Shown here: piece by piece, positions 39,217 to 47,664 of the stretch
Layout: each line of letters begins with the position of its first letter
Numbering within the stretch: position 1 is the stretch's first letter
Assembly: GCF_001650715.1 (NCBI RefSeq)
Contig: NZ_LWQT01000051.1
Location: 1-48,970, forward strand
Reading direction: 5' to 3'
Origin: Paramagnetospirillum marisnigri
GTDB lineage: Bacteria; Pseudomonadota; Alphaproteobacteria; Rhodospirillales; Magnetospirillaceae
DNA length: 48,970 nt
Notes under the pieces: model-generated
The model's input: only the letters and a program-made list of their open reading frames with translations
Told to the model about the DNA's origin: nothing
Database searches by the model: none
Made by a program: the position numbers and the translations under genes

Positions 39217-39699
39217 ATGCGCGTGGTCATTCTTGGGGTCGGCAACATCCTGCTCACCGATGAAGGCGTGGGCGTCCACGCGGTCAACGAACTGACGGCC
39301 CGCTACGACCTTCCCGACGAGGTCGAGGTCATCGACGGCGGCACCTCGGGCATGGACTGCCTGGATCAGGTTTCCGACGCCGACTGGCTGGTGATCGCCG
39401 ATTCCATGCGCGCCAAGAAGGAACCCGGCACCATCACCCGCCTGACCGGCGACGAGATTCCCGCCTTCTTCAAGACCAAGATTTCGCCCCATCAGGTCGG
39501 CATTTCCGACATGCTGGGCACGCTTAATTTCCATGGCCTGATGCCCCGCAATATCGTGTTGCTGGGGGTCGAGCCCAAGAGCTTCGCCACCGCCATGGAA
39601 CTGTCGCCGGATATCGCCGCCGTGCTGCCAAAGGTAGTGGACATGCTGGTGGCCGAACTGGTGGCCATCGGCGTCCCCCCCAAGCCCAAGGCGGCGTGA
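39217..39699 (+). CDS. hybD: Hydrogenase maturation endopeptidase
   Basis: 160 residues of the HyaD/HybD/HupD family. It removes the C-terminal tail of the large subunit once nickel is inserted. The start VVILGVGNILLTDEGVGVHA contains the Ni-ligand Glu (DEGVG). The other ligands are the Asp of the VIADSM region and the His in SPHQVG. GAGG lies 6 nt before the ATG. Confidence 0.93.
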   Translation: MRVVILGVGNILLTDEGVGVHAVNELTARYDLPDEVEVIDGGTSGMDCLDQVSDADWLVIADSMRAKKEPGTITRLTGDEIPAFFKTKISPHQVGISDMLGTLNFHGLMPRNIVLLGVEPKSFATAMELSPDIAAVLPKVVDMLVAELVAIGVPPKPKAA

Positions 39700-39715
39700 G
39701 GGAGGCACCTGAGTC

Positions 39716-39949
39716 ATGTGCATGGCCGTGCCGTCCCGCATCATCGCCATCGACAACGGTGTCGCCACGGTCGAGGCCTTCGGCGCCACGCGGACCACCA
39801 GCCTGATGCTGTTGGACGAAGAGGTGGCGGTGGGCGATTTCGTCATCCTGGGTGCCGGGGGCAATTTCGCCTCCGAGAAGGTATCGGCCGAGCAGGCCGC
39901 GGAATCCCTGGCCTATCTGGCCGAAGTCCTGGACAGCGGCCTGGCTTGA
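39716..39949 (+). CDS. hupF: HypC/HupF-family chaperone (first copy)
   Basis: 77 residues starting Met-Cys (MCMAVPSRI), the invariant start through which HypC binds Fe and HypD or the large-subunit precursor. The C-terminal helix (AEQAAESLAYLAEVLD) fits the family. Its neighbours are hybD and hupK, so it is more like the HupF type dedicated to this large subunit. A second HypC lies at 43418. It overlaps the next gene (TGATG). Confidence 0.88.
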   Translation: MCMAVPSRIIAIDNGVATVEAFGATRTTSLMLLDEEVAVGDFVILGAGGNFASEKVSAEQAAESLAYLAEVLDSGLA

Positions 39950-41055
39950 TGCTGCCTGTCGATACGGGGCTGTCCGTCACCTTGTCGCCGCGAGACGGCC
40001 GCATCGCCGATGTGGACATCCGTTCGGGGCGGCTGGTCCAGGCATCGCGCCTGCTGGTGGGCAAGCCGCCCGCCCAGGTCGGTACCATCCTGCCCTCGCT
40101 CTACAGCCTGTGCGGCACCGCCCAGGGATTGGCCGGAGCCGAGGCCATGGAACAGGCCCTGGGCCTTGGCCTGGCCCCGGCCCAACGGACGGCCCGCCGC
40201 TTCCTGCTGCTGGTGGAGACCATAACCGAACACGCCGCCGCTATCCTGCGCGATTGGGCATTGCTGCTGGGCGGCCCGCCTGATGCAGCGGCGGTCAAAC
40301 CGCTGCGCCCGCTGCTGGCGACCGCCCGCCGCGCCCTGTATCCGCAGGGTGACTGGGCCAGGGTAGGGGGGGGAGGGCTGCTGCCTGACGTCGAGGCCCT
40401 GGCGGGTCTGATGCGGGGGTTGTCACAGGCGAGCGAACGCGGCCGCATCGCCGCCACGCCACTGCTGGACCGGGTCGAAGCCAAGGGGCTGGGCGGATTT
40501 GGTGTCGCCCCCTTCCGGCCCATGCCCGAAAACGGTCCGGCCGATCTGGCGGAAAGACTGGCCAAGGATGAGGACGGCGCCTATGTCGCATGCCCCGATT
40601 ACCGGGGCGAGTCCCTGGAAACCGGGCCGCTGGCGCGCCGCCGCGACCATGCCTTGATCGCCGGATTGATGGCCCGCCACGGCGCCGGACTGATGCCCCG
40701 GTTCATGGCCCGTCTGCTGGACATGGCAGCGGCATTGCGGGAAGCGGAGGAATTGGTGCAGGATTTGACCGAGGCGCCCTCTGGTACCGAGCCCCCACTC
40801 ACGGACGGTGTCGGGCTAAGCCGGATCGAGGCGGCGCGCGGCCTGCTGGTCCACCGGGTCGAAATGGAGAAAGGCGTGGTGCGTCGCTATCAGATCCTGG
40901 CTCCCACCGAATGGAACTTCCATCCCAAGGGGGCCTTCGCCAAAGGTCTGACCGGCGTGGCCGCCGGTTCCGATCCTGTGTTCCTCGCCCGACTGCTGGC
41001 GGCGGCATTGGACCCCTGTGTCACCTGCGACATCACGGTGGCCGGACATGCATGA
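39949..41055 (+). CDS. hupK: HupK-like hydrogenase assembly protein
   Basis: 368 residues resembling a large subunit without its active site. The C-terminal motif DPCVTCDITV echoes L2, and LYSLCGTAQGLAGAEAM echoes L1 with the second Cys lost. HupK in rhizobia and Rhodobacter is needed for large-subunit maturation, perhaps as a scaffold for Fe(CN)2CO. A G8 run (40366-40373) encodes four Gly. It overlaps hupF by 1 nt and hypA by 8 nt. Confidence 0.82.
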   Translation: MLPVDTGLSVTLSPRDGRIADVDIRSGRLVQASRLLVGKPPAQVGTILPSLYSLCGTAQGLAGAEAMEQALGLGLAPAQRTARRFLLLVETITEHAAAILRDWALLLGGPPDAAAVKPLRPLLATARRALYPQGDWARVGGGGLLPDVEALAGLMRGLSQASERGRIAATPLLDRVEAKGLGGFGVAPFRPMPENGPADLAERLAKDEDGAYVACPDYRGESLETGPLARRRDHALIAGLMARHGAGLMPRFMARLLDMAAALREAEELVQDLTEAPSGTEPPLTDGVGLSRIEAARGLLVHRVEMEKGVVRRYQILAPTEWNFHPKGAFAKGLTGVAAGSDPVFLARLLAAALDPCVTCDITVAGHA

Positions 41056-41392
41056 GATGAGTCTGACCGAGGGCGTGGTGCGCATCCTGGAGGAACAGGC
41101 CGCCAGCCACGGCTTCACCAAGGTCAAGACGGTGTGGCTGGAAATCGGCGAGTTGTCCACCGTGGTGCCCGAAAGCATGGAATTCTGCTTTGGCGCCGTG
41201 GCCCGGGGCAACCCCCTGACCGCCGAGACCCGGTTGGAGATCATCCGAATTCCCGGCACCGCCTGGTGCATGGACTGTTCGAAGACGGTGGCGGTAACCT
41301 CGCGCATTGATCTGTGCCCCGATTGCGGCGGCGCCAAGCTGGCCGTCACCGGGGGCGAGGAGATGCGGATCAAGGAATTGGAGGTGGAGTGA
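41048..41392 (+). CDS. hypA: Nickel metallochaperone HypA
   Basis: 114 residues. The N-terminal MHE provides the Ni-binding His2. The Zn site is formed by CMDC and CPDC. HypA delivers Ni to the large subunit with HypB. ATG 41048 lies within the hupK tail, and its stop overlaps hypB (TGATG). Confidence 0.95.
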   Translation: MHEMSLTEGVVRILEEQAASHGFTKVKTVWLEIGELSTVVPESMEFCFGAVARGNPLTAETRLEIIRIPGTAWCMDCSKTVAVTSRIDLCPDCGGAKLAVTGGEEMRIKELEVE

Positions 41393-42231
41393 TGTGCACG
41401 GTTTGCGGCTGCGGCGACGCCAAGCTGGACGGCCACCAGCATTCCCATGATCACGGCCACTCCCACGATCACGACCATGACCACGGCCATGGTCACATCC
41501 ATTACGGCCAAGGCATCGCCGGGGTGCATGTGCCGGGTCTGTCCCAGGCGCGCATCGTCCAGATCGAGCAGGACATCCTGGGCCATAACAACGACTTCGC
41601 CGGGCGCAACCGGGCCTGGCTGGAGGCCCACGGGGTCTTCGCCCTCAATCTGGTGTCCAGCCCCGGCTCGGGCAAGACCACGCTGCTGTGCCGCACCGCC
41701 CAGGCCTTGAAGGACAAGTTCCCGCTGGCGGTGATCGAGGGCGACCAGCAGACCAGCTTCGACGCCGACCGCATCCGCGCCACCGGCATCCCCGCTCTTC
41801 AGGTCAATACCGGCAAGGGCTGCCACCTGGACGCCCATATGGTGGAATCGGCCATCGCCAAGCTGGCCATCGCCGAGGATTCGGTGCTGTTCATCGAGAA
41901 TGTGGGCAATCTGGTCTGCCCCGCCGCCTTCGACCTGGGCGAGGCCTACAAGGTCGCCATCCTGTCGGTGACCGAGGGCGAGGACAAGCCGCTGAAATAC
42001 CCCGACATGTTCCACGCCGCATCCATGATGATCCTGAACAAGACCGACCTGTTGCCCCATACCGATTTCGACGTCGAGCGCTGCATCGCCTTCGCCCGCC
42101 GCGTCAATCCCGACATCGTGGTACTGCAACTCTCGGCCCGGACCGGCGAGGGCTTCGACGAGTGGCTGGCCTGGATCGCCGAGGGGCGGCGGCGCATGGC
42201 GGCGCACCGCAAGGCACAGTCGGGACGCTGA
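41392..42231 (+). CDS. hypB: Nickel GTPase HypB
   Basis: 279 residues. The N-terminal CTVCGCGD motif (high-affinity Ni site type CxxCGC) is followed by a His-rich stretch (about 17-42) suited to Ni storage. The GTPase domain has P-loop SSPGSGKTT (about 87-95), [12 protein letters not shown], the metal-site [10 protein letters not shown] and NKTDLL. It powers Ni transfer with HypA. Confidence 0.95.
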   Translation: MCTVCGCGDAKLDGHQHSHDHGHSHDHDHDHGHGHIHYGQGIAGVHVPGLSQARIVQIEQDILGHNNDFAGRNRAWLEAHGVFALNLVSSPGSGKTTLLCRTAQALKDKFPLAVIEGDQQTSFDADRIRATGIPALQVNTGKGCHLDAHMVESAIAKLAIAEDSVLFIENVGNLVCPAAFDLGEAYKVAILSVTEGEDKPLKYPDMFHAASMMILNKTDLLPHTDFDVERCIAFARRVNPDIVVLQLSARTGEGFDEWLAWIAEGRRRMAAHRKAQSGR

Positions 42232-43307
42232 TGACCGCCATCGCCGCCACCATCGCCCTGCCCCGCGCCGTCCCCGGCGTGCTGGCGGTGGGCGCTTTCC
42301 TGAAGAACACAATCTGCGTCACCAAGGGCGATCGGGCCTATCTGTCGCCGGTCCATGGCGACCTCGGCACCCCCGAGGCCATTGCCGGTTTCGAGGCTTC
42401 GGTGGAGGCCCTGGTGGCCGAGACCGGCGCGTCACCGCTCCGCGTCGCCCATGACCTGCATCCCGATTTTCATTCCACCCGCTTCGCCCAGGGCCTCGAC
42501 CTGCCCCTGGTGCCGGTGCAGCACCACCATGCCCATGCGGCGGCGGTGGCGGCCGAGCACGGCCATGACGGGCCGGTGATCGCCCTGTCCCTGGACGGTT
42601 TCGGCCTGGGACCGGGCAACCAGTCCTGGGGCGGCGAGTTGCTGCTGGTGGACGGCGCCGAATTCCGCCGAATCGGCCATCTGGCCTTGCTACCCCAGCC
42701 CGGCGGCGACGTGGCGGCGCGCGAGCCCTGGCGCATGGCGGCGGGCGTACTGCAGCGCCTGGGGCGCGGCGACGAGATCGCCCGGCGCTTCCGCGACTTC
42801 CCCGCCGCCGCCATGCTGAACCGCGTGCTGCACAAGCGGCTGAACTGTCCCGAGACCTCCAGCGCCGGGCGACTGTTCGACGCCGCCTGCGGCCTGCTGG
42901 GCATCCACCCGGTGGCCGAGTTCGAGGGCCAGGCCCCCATGGCCCTGGAAGCCATGGTCACCGAGCCGGTGGCGGTGGCCTCGGGCTGGCTGCTGCAAGA
43001 CGGAATTCTTGACCTGATGCCGCTGCTGGCGCTGTTGTCGACTTGCACCGACCCGGGAAAAGGAGCCAACCTGTTCCACGGCACCCTGATCGACGCCCTG
43101 ACCCATTGGGCGGCGGAAGCGGCCCAGGCGGTGGGGGTTCCCACCGTGACCCTGGGCGGCGGCTGCTTCCTCAACCGGGTGCTGCGCAAGGGCGTGGTGG
43201 AAGGACTGACCCGCTACGGGCTGCACCCGCTGACCGCCTCGGCGGTTTCGCCCGGCGATGCGGGGCTCAGCCTGGGCCAGGCCTGGATCGCGGCGTTGAG
43301 TGAGTGA
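42231..43307 (+). CDS. hypF: Short HypF: carbamoyltransferase (Kae1-like) half only
   Basis: 358 residues, against about 750 for full HypF. Only the C-terminal Kae1-like carbamoyltransferase region is present: HDLHPDFHSTRFA, metal-binding VQHHHAHAAAV (about 95), SLDGFGLGPGNQSWGGELL and TLGGGCFLNRVL. The acylphosphatase, zinc-finger and YrdC-like domains are missing. The ATG overlaps the hypB stop (TGATG), so the short form is an intact gene, not a fragment. HypF makes the cyanide ligand by carbamoylating HypE. A short HypF1 is known in Ralstonia eutropha. The missing steps must come from another protein elsewhere, or the reaction differs. Confidence 0.87.
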   Translation: MTAIAATIALPRAVPGVLAVGAFLKNTICVTKGDRAYLSPVHGDLGTPEAIAGFEASVEALVAETGASPLRVAHDLHPDFHSTRFAQGLDLPLVPVQHHHAHAAAVAAEHGHDGPVIALSLDGFGLGPGNQSWGGELLLVDGAEFRRIGHLALLPQPGGDVAAREPWRMAAGVLQRLGRGDEIARRFRDFPAAAMLNRVLHKRLNCPETSSAGRLFDAACGLLGIHPVAEFEGQAPMALEAMVTEPVAVASGWLLQDGILDLMPLLALLSTCTDPGKGANLFHGTLIDALTHWAAEAAQAVGVPTVTLGGGCFLNRVLRKGVVEGLTRYGLHPLTASAVSPGDAGLSLGQAWIAALSE

Positions 43308-43319
43308 CTGCCCTTGCCC

Positions 43320-43377
43320 GTCATGCCCGGACTTGATCCGGGCATCCATGGACCCCCGGGTCAAGCCCGGGGGTGAC
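43320..43377 (+). repeat. Dispersed palindromic repeat, family B, copy 2
   Basis: 58 bp, GTCATGCCCGGACTTGATCC to GGGGGTGAC, the same length and nearly the same sequence as 24944-25001. It lies between hypF and hypC2 and so splits the maturation genes into two blocks. Confidence 0.88.
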
Positions 43378-43417
43378 GAAACAGGGACCCGATGACATTG
43401 AGGAATGGACCCCGATC

Positions 43418-43654
43418 ATGTGCCTCGCCTTGCCCGCCCTGGTCACCGAATTGCTGCCCGACGACAACGCCAAGGTCAATCTGGGCGGCATCGCCAAGAC
43501 CGTGTCGCTGGCCCTGGTCAGCGACGTCAAGGTGGGTGACTACGTCATCGTCCATGTGGGCTATGCCCTGTCGGTGATCGACCCAGAGGAAGCGGCCCAG
43601 ACCCTGGCGCTGTTTCAGGAAATGGGGGAATTGGCGGCGGAGCCCCAGGCGTGA
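43418..43654 (+). CDS. hypC: HypC chaperone (second copy)
   Basis: 78 residues beginning MCLALPALV, with DVKVGDYVIVHVGYALSVID typical of HypC. It scaffolds Fe(CN)2CO assembly with HypD. The ATG at 43418 is fixed by the invariant Met-Cys; an earlier ATG at 43373 lies at the repeat edge. The ribosome-binding site (GAGGA) is unusually far, about 13 nt. It overlaps hypD by 4 nt (GTGA). Confidence 0.93.
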   Translation: MCLALPALVTELLPDDNAKVNLGGIAKTVSLALVSDVKVGDYVIVHVGYALSVIDPEEAAQTLALFQEMGELAAEPQA

Positions 43655-44817
43655 AGTATATCGACGAATTCCGCGACGGGGAGGTGGCACGGGCCATCGC
43701 CGCCTCCATCAAGGCCGAGGTCGACGCGGGCGCCTCCTACCACATCATGGAATTCTGTGGCGGCCACACCCATGCCATCTCGCGCTATGGGCTGGAAGAC
43801 CTGCTGCCCGCCAATGTGCGCATGATCCACGGCCCCGGCTGCCCGGTCTGCGTCCTGCCCATCGGCCGCATCGACGCCGCGATCTGGCTGGCCCGCCAGC
43901 CTGGGGTCATCTTGTGCACCTATGGCGACATGCTGCGCGTGCCCGGCTCCAAGCGGGTGTCGCTGCTGAAGGCCAAGGCCGAGGGCTGCGACATCCGCAT
44001 GGTCTATTCCACCATGGATGCCCTGAAGCTGGCCACCACCCATCCCGACCAGCAGGTGGTGTTCTTCGCCATCGGCTTCGAGACCACCACGCCGCCCACC
44101 GCCGTGGCCATTAAACAGGCCCAGGCGCTGGGCCTGACCAACTTCTCAGTGTTCTGCAACCATGTGCTGACGCCGTCGGCCATCACCCAGATTCTCGACA
44201 GCCCGGAAGTGCGCGAGTTGGGCACCGTCAAGCTGGACGCCTTCATCGGCCCGGCCCATGTCTCCACCATCATCGGCTCGCGGCCCTACGAATATTTCGC
44301 CGAGGAATACCAGCGCCCGGTGGTGATCGCCGGATTCGAGCCGCTGGACGTGATGCAGGCGGTGCGCATGCTGGTGCGCCAGATCAATGACGGCCGCTTC
44401 GAGGTGGAAAACGAGTTCTCGCGCGCCGTCACCCGCGACGGCAACGAGAAGGCCAAGTCGCTGGTGGCCGAGATGTTCGAACTGCGCCGGGTGTTCGAAT
44501 GGCGGGGCCTGGGGATGGTGCCCTATTCCGCCCTGCGCCTGAAGGAGCCCTATGCCGCCTGGGACGCGGAACGGCGCTGGGATGTCCCCCAGGACACGCC
44601 CGCCGATAACAAGGCCTGCGAATGCGGCGCCATCCTCAGGGGCGTCAAGAAGCCACTGGACTGCAAGCTGTTCGGCACCGTCTGCACCCCGGAGAACCCC
44701 ATGGGCTCGTGCATGGTTTCGGCTGAGGGCGCCTGCGCCGCCTACTGGACCTATGGCCGCTTCCGCGACGCCGCCCCCGGCGACGCCGAAGGCCCCGAGC
44801 CGGAGAGTGATGAATGA
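43651..44817 (+). CDS. hypD: Fe-S scaffold protein HypD
   Basis: 388 residues. The active cysteines appear as MEFCGGHTH (Cys about 32) and GPGCPVC (about 60). The [4Fe-4S] region lies in CECGAILRG, CKLFGTVC and GSCMVSAEGACAAY. HypD with HypC assembles the Fe(CN)2CO unit and supplies electrons for CN transfer from HypE. The GTG start overlaps the hypC stop, and the end overlaps hypE (ATGA). Confidence 0.95.
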   Translation: MKYIDEFRDGEVARAIAASIKAEVDAGASYHIMEFCGGHTHAISRYGLEDLLPANVRMIHGPGCPVCVLPIGRIDAAIWLARQPGVILCTYGDMLRVPGSKRVSLLKAKAEGCDIRMVYSTMDALKLATTHPDQQVVFFAIGFETTTPPTAVAIKQAQALGLTNFSVFCNHVLTPSAITQILDSPEVRELGTVKLDAFIGPAHVSTIIGSRPYEYFAEEYQRPVVIAGFEPLDVMQAVRMLVRQINDGRFEVENEFSRAVTRDGNEKAKSLVAEMFELRRVFEWRGLGMVPYSALRLKEPYAAWDAERRWDVPQDTPADNKACECGAILRGVKKPLDCKLFGTVCTPENPMGSCMVSAEGACAAYWTYGRFRDAAPGDAEGPEPESDE

Positions 44818-45863
44818 CCCTGCCCCGCCGCGCCCATCCCCGCCCGCTGGACATCGCCCATGGCCGTGTCGACCTGACCCATGGCGGCGGCGGCCGCGCC
44901 ATGGCCCAACTGGTCGAGGAGCTGTTCATCAAAGCCTTCGACAATCCGGCCCTGAACCAGCGCAATGATCAGGCCGCCTTCGACGTTCCGGCGGGCCGCA
45001 TGGTCATGACCACCGACGGCTATGTCATCAGCCCGCTGTTCTTTCCCGGCGGCGATATCGGTAGCCTTGCCGTGCACGGCACCGTCAACGACGTGGCCAT
45101 GGCGGGCGCGGTGCCGCTGTCGCTGTCGGCGGGGTTCATCATCGAGGAAGGTTTTCCCCTCGCCGACCTGAAGCGCATCGTCGACTCCATGGCCAGGGCC
45201 AGCCGGGAAGCGGGCGTGCCGGTGGTCACCGGCGACACCAAGGTGGTGGAAAAGGGCAAGGGTGACGGCATCTTCATCACCACCGCCGGCATCGGCATGG
45301 TGCCGCCCGGCGTCGAGATTTCCGGCGACAAGGCGCAAGCGGGCGACGCCATCCTGATCTCCGGCACCATGGGCGACCACGGCGTGGCGGTGATGAGCCA
45401 GCGGGAGTCGCTGGGCTTCGAGACCGATATCCTGTCGGATTCGGCGGCGCTGCACACCATGGTAGCCGAAATGATCAAGACCTCGCCCGGCATCCATGTG
45501 CTGCGCGATCCCACAAGAGGCGGTCTGGCCGCCACCTTGAACGAGATCGCCACCCAGTCGGGGATCGGCATGCTGATCGAGGAAAACCTTGTCCCGGTGC
45601 GGCCCGAGGTGCGCGGCGCCTGCGAGCTGCTGGGCCTCGACCCGCTTTATGTCGCCAATGAGGGCAAGCTGATCTGCATCTGCGCCGAAGCCGATGCCGA
45701 GGTGGTGCTGGCGGTGATGCGTGCCCATCCCCTGGGCGAAAATGCCGCCCGTATCGGCACCTGCCGCGCCGATTCCCACCACTTCGTCCAGATGAAGACC
45801 GGCATGGGCGGCATGCGGGTGGTGGACTGGCTGGCGGGCGAACAGTTGCCGAGGATCTGCTGA
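44814..45863 (+). CDS. hypE: HypE, cyanide-ligand synthase
   Basis: 349 residues of the PurM/SelD fold. The ATP-binding region has HGGGGRAMAQLVEELF and TTDGYVISPLFFPGGDIG. The protein ends PRIC, the C-terminal Cys that HypF carbamoylates and HypE dehydrates to thiocyanate. Last gene of hypC2-hypD-hypE, followed by repeats and hypX. Confidence 0.95.
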   Translation: MTLPRRAHPRPLDIAHGRVDLTHGGGGRAMAQLVEELFIKAFDNPALNQRNDQAAFDVPAGRMVMTTDGYVISPLFFPGGDIGSLAVHGTVNDVAMAGAVPLSLSAGFIIEEGFPLADLKRIVDSMARASREAGVPVVTGDTKVVEKGKGDGIFITTAGIGMVPPGVEISGDKAQAGDAILISGTMGDHGVAVMSQRESLGFETDILSDSAALHTMVAEMIKTSPGIHVLRDPTRGGLAATLNEIATQSGIGMLIEENLVPVRPEVRGACELLGLDPLYVANEGKLICICAEADAEVVLAVMRAHPLGENAARIGTCRADSHHFVQMKTGMGGMRVVDWLAGEQLPRIC

Positions 45864-45879
45864 TGTCGCCGTCACCATG

Positions 45880-46015
45880 CCCCCTCCCCAACCCTCCCCC
45901 GGCCAAGCCGGGGGAGGGAGTCGTTAAGAAGGCCCTCCCCCGCGCGAAATCGGGGAAGAGTCCCTCCCCCATCCCCCTCCCCCGCGCGAAGCGTGGGGGA
46001 GGGTCGGGGTGGGGG
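45880..46015. repeat. Cluster of C/G-rich palindromes, family C
   Basis: Three consecutive palindromes: CCCTCCCCCGG-CCAAG-CCGGGGGAGGG type, then CCCTCCCCCGCGCGAAATCGGGG, then CCCTCCCCCGCGCGAAGCG-TGGGGGAGGG. They fill the gap between hypE and hypX and resemble 79-124. The last G-rich arm seems to serve as the hypX ribosome-binding site. Confidence 0.75.
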
Positions 46016-46023
46016 CCTTCACC

Positions 46024-47658
46024 ATGAAAATCCTCCTCCTCGCCCATTCCTTTAATTCGCTGACCCAGCGGCTGTGGGTGGAACTATCCGAGCGCGGCCA
46101 CGACGTCACCTGCGAGTTCGACGTCAACGATTCCGTCACCATCCAGGCGGTGGAACTGGCCCGGCCCGACCTGATCATCGCCCCCTTCCTCAAGCGCGCC
46201 ATTCCCGAGACGGTCTGGAAGAACCACCTCTGCCTGGTGGTGCATCCGGGACCCGAGGGCGATGCCGGTCCCGCCGCCCTGGACTGGGCCATCCTGGAGG
46301 GCAAGGAGACTTGGGGCGTCACCGTGTTGCAGGCCGAAGCCGAGATGGATGCCGGACCGGTCTGGGCGACGCGGAGCTTCCCCCTGCGCCCCGCTAGCAA
46401 GTCCAGCCTCTATCGCAACGAGGTCGCCGACGCGGCGGTTTCGGCCGTTCTGGAAGCCATCGGCAATTTGGCGACCGGACCCAAGGGCCGCCCCAAGGCC
46501 GTCACCTGGAAACCGGCCATGAAACAGGCCGACCGCGCCATCGACTGGGCGGTGGACGACACCGCCACGGTGCTGCGCAATATCCGCTCGGCCGATGGCA
46601 CGCCCGGCGTGCTCGACCGCATCCAGGGGCGCGAGGTCTATCTTCATGACGCCCACGCCGCCGAGGGATTGAGCGGCGAGCCCGGCACCTTGCTGGCGCG
46701 GCGCGGCGGCGCGGTGGCGCGGGCCACCCGTGACGGCGCGGTGTGGATCGGGCACTTACGCGCCCGCGAGCCCCATGCCCTGAAGCTGCCCACCGCCCGG
46801 GTGGTCGACACTTCCGGCCTGGCCGAGGCGCCGGGCACTCACGACATCTGGTATGACGAGCGCCACGGGGTCGGCTTCCTGCATTTCCCCTTCGTCAACG
46901 GCGCCATGAGCACCGAGCAGTGCCAGCGCCTGACCGAGGCCTTCGCGGCGGCGGCCACGCGCCCCACCAAGGTCATCTGCCTGATGGGCGGCCCCGATTT
47001 CTGGTCCAACGGCATCCATCTCGGCACTATCGAGGCAGCCGCCAGCCCGGCCGAAGAATCCTGGCGCAACATCAACGCCATGAACGACCTGTGCCGGGCG
47101 ATCGTCACCTGCACCAGCCATCTGACCATCGCCGCCATGCAAGGCAATGCCGGAGCGGGCGGGGTGTTCATGGCACTCGCTGCCGATCTGGTGCTGGCCC
47201 GCGATGGCGTGGTGCTGAACCCCCATTACAAGGGCATGGGCAATCTGTTCGGCTCGGAATACTGGACCTATCTGCTGCCCCGGCGCTGCGGCGAGGATAA
47301 GGCGCGCCAGGTGGTGGAGGCCCGCCTGCCCATGGGCACCAATGAGGCGGAACGCCTGGGGCTGATCGACTCCCATTTCGGCGCCAGCGTGGCGGAATTC
47401 CGTTCCCTGGTGGAGGCCATGGCCGAAGCCCACGCCGCCGATCCGACCCTGGAGGAACGGCTGCTGGCCAAGCGCCTCGCCCGCGCCGCCGACGAGGCCG
47501 CCAAGCCGCTGGACGCCTACCGCGCCGAGGAACTGGAGCATATGAAGCTGAATTTCTACGGCTTCGATCCCAGCTACCACGTGGCGCGCTATAACTTCAT
47601 CCACAAAGTGCCCAAGAGCCGCACTCCGCTCTATCTGGCGCGGCACCGCCGGAAATAG
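46024..47658 (+). CDS. hypX: HypX/HoxX, CO-ligand synthase
   Basis: 544 residues in two domains. The N-terminal half is formyltransferase-like, with HPGPEGDAGPAALDWAI (about 73). The C-terminal half is enoyl-CoA hydratase-like (MQGNAGAGGVFMALAADLVLA). HypX converts N10-formyl-tetrahydrofolate by way of formyl-CoA into CO for the Fe centre under aerobic conditions. ATG 46024 begins the family's MKILLLAHSFNS; a GTG at 46009 lies in the repeat. It is the last gene of the hydrogenase locus. Confidence 0.93.
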   Translation: MKILLLAHSFNSLTQRLWVELSERGHDVTCEFDVNDSVTIQAVELARPDLIIAPFLKRAIPETVWKNHLCLVVHPGPEGDAGPAALDWAILEGKETWGVTVLQAEAEMDAGPVWATRSFPLRPASKSSLYRNEVADAAVSAVLEAIGNLATGPKGRPKAVTWKPAMKQADRAIDWAVDDTATVLRNIRSADGTPGVLDRIQGREVYLHDAHAAEGLSGEPGTLLARRGGAVARATRDGAVWIGHLRAREPHALKLPTARVVDTSGLAEAPGTHDIWYDERHGVGFLHFPFVNGAMSTEQCQRLTEAFAAAATRPTKVICLMGGPDFWSNGIHLGTIEAAASPAEESWRNINAMNDLCRAIVTCTSHLTIAAMQGNAGAGGVFMALAADLVLARDGVVLNPHYKGMGNLFGSEYWTYLLPRRCGEDKARQVVEARLPMGTNEAERLGLIDSHFGASVAEFRSLVEAMAEAHAADPTLEERLLAKRLARAADEAAKPLDAYRAEELEHMKLNFYGFDPSYHVARYNFIHKVPKSRTPLYLARHRRK

Positions 47659-47664
47659 GCGAAA

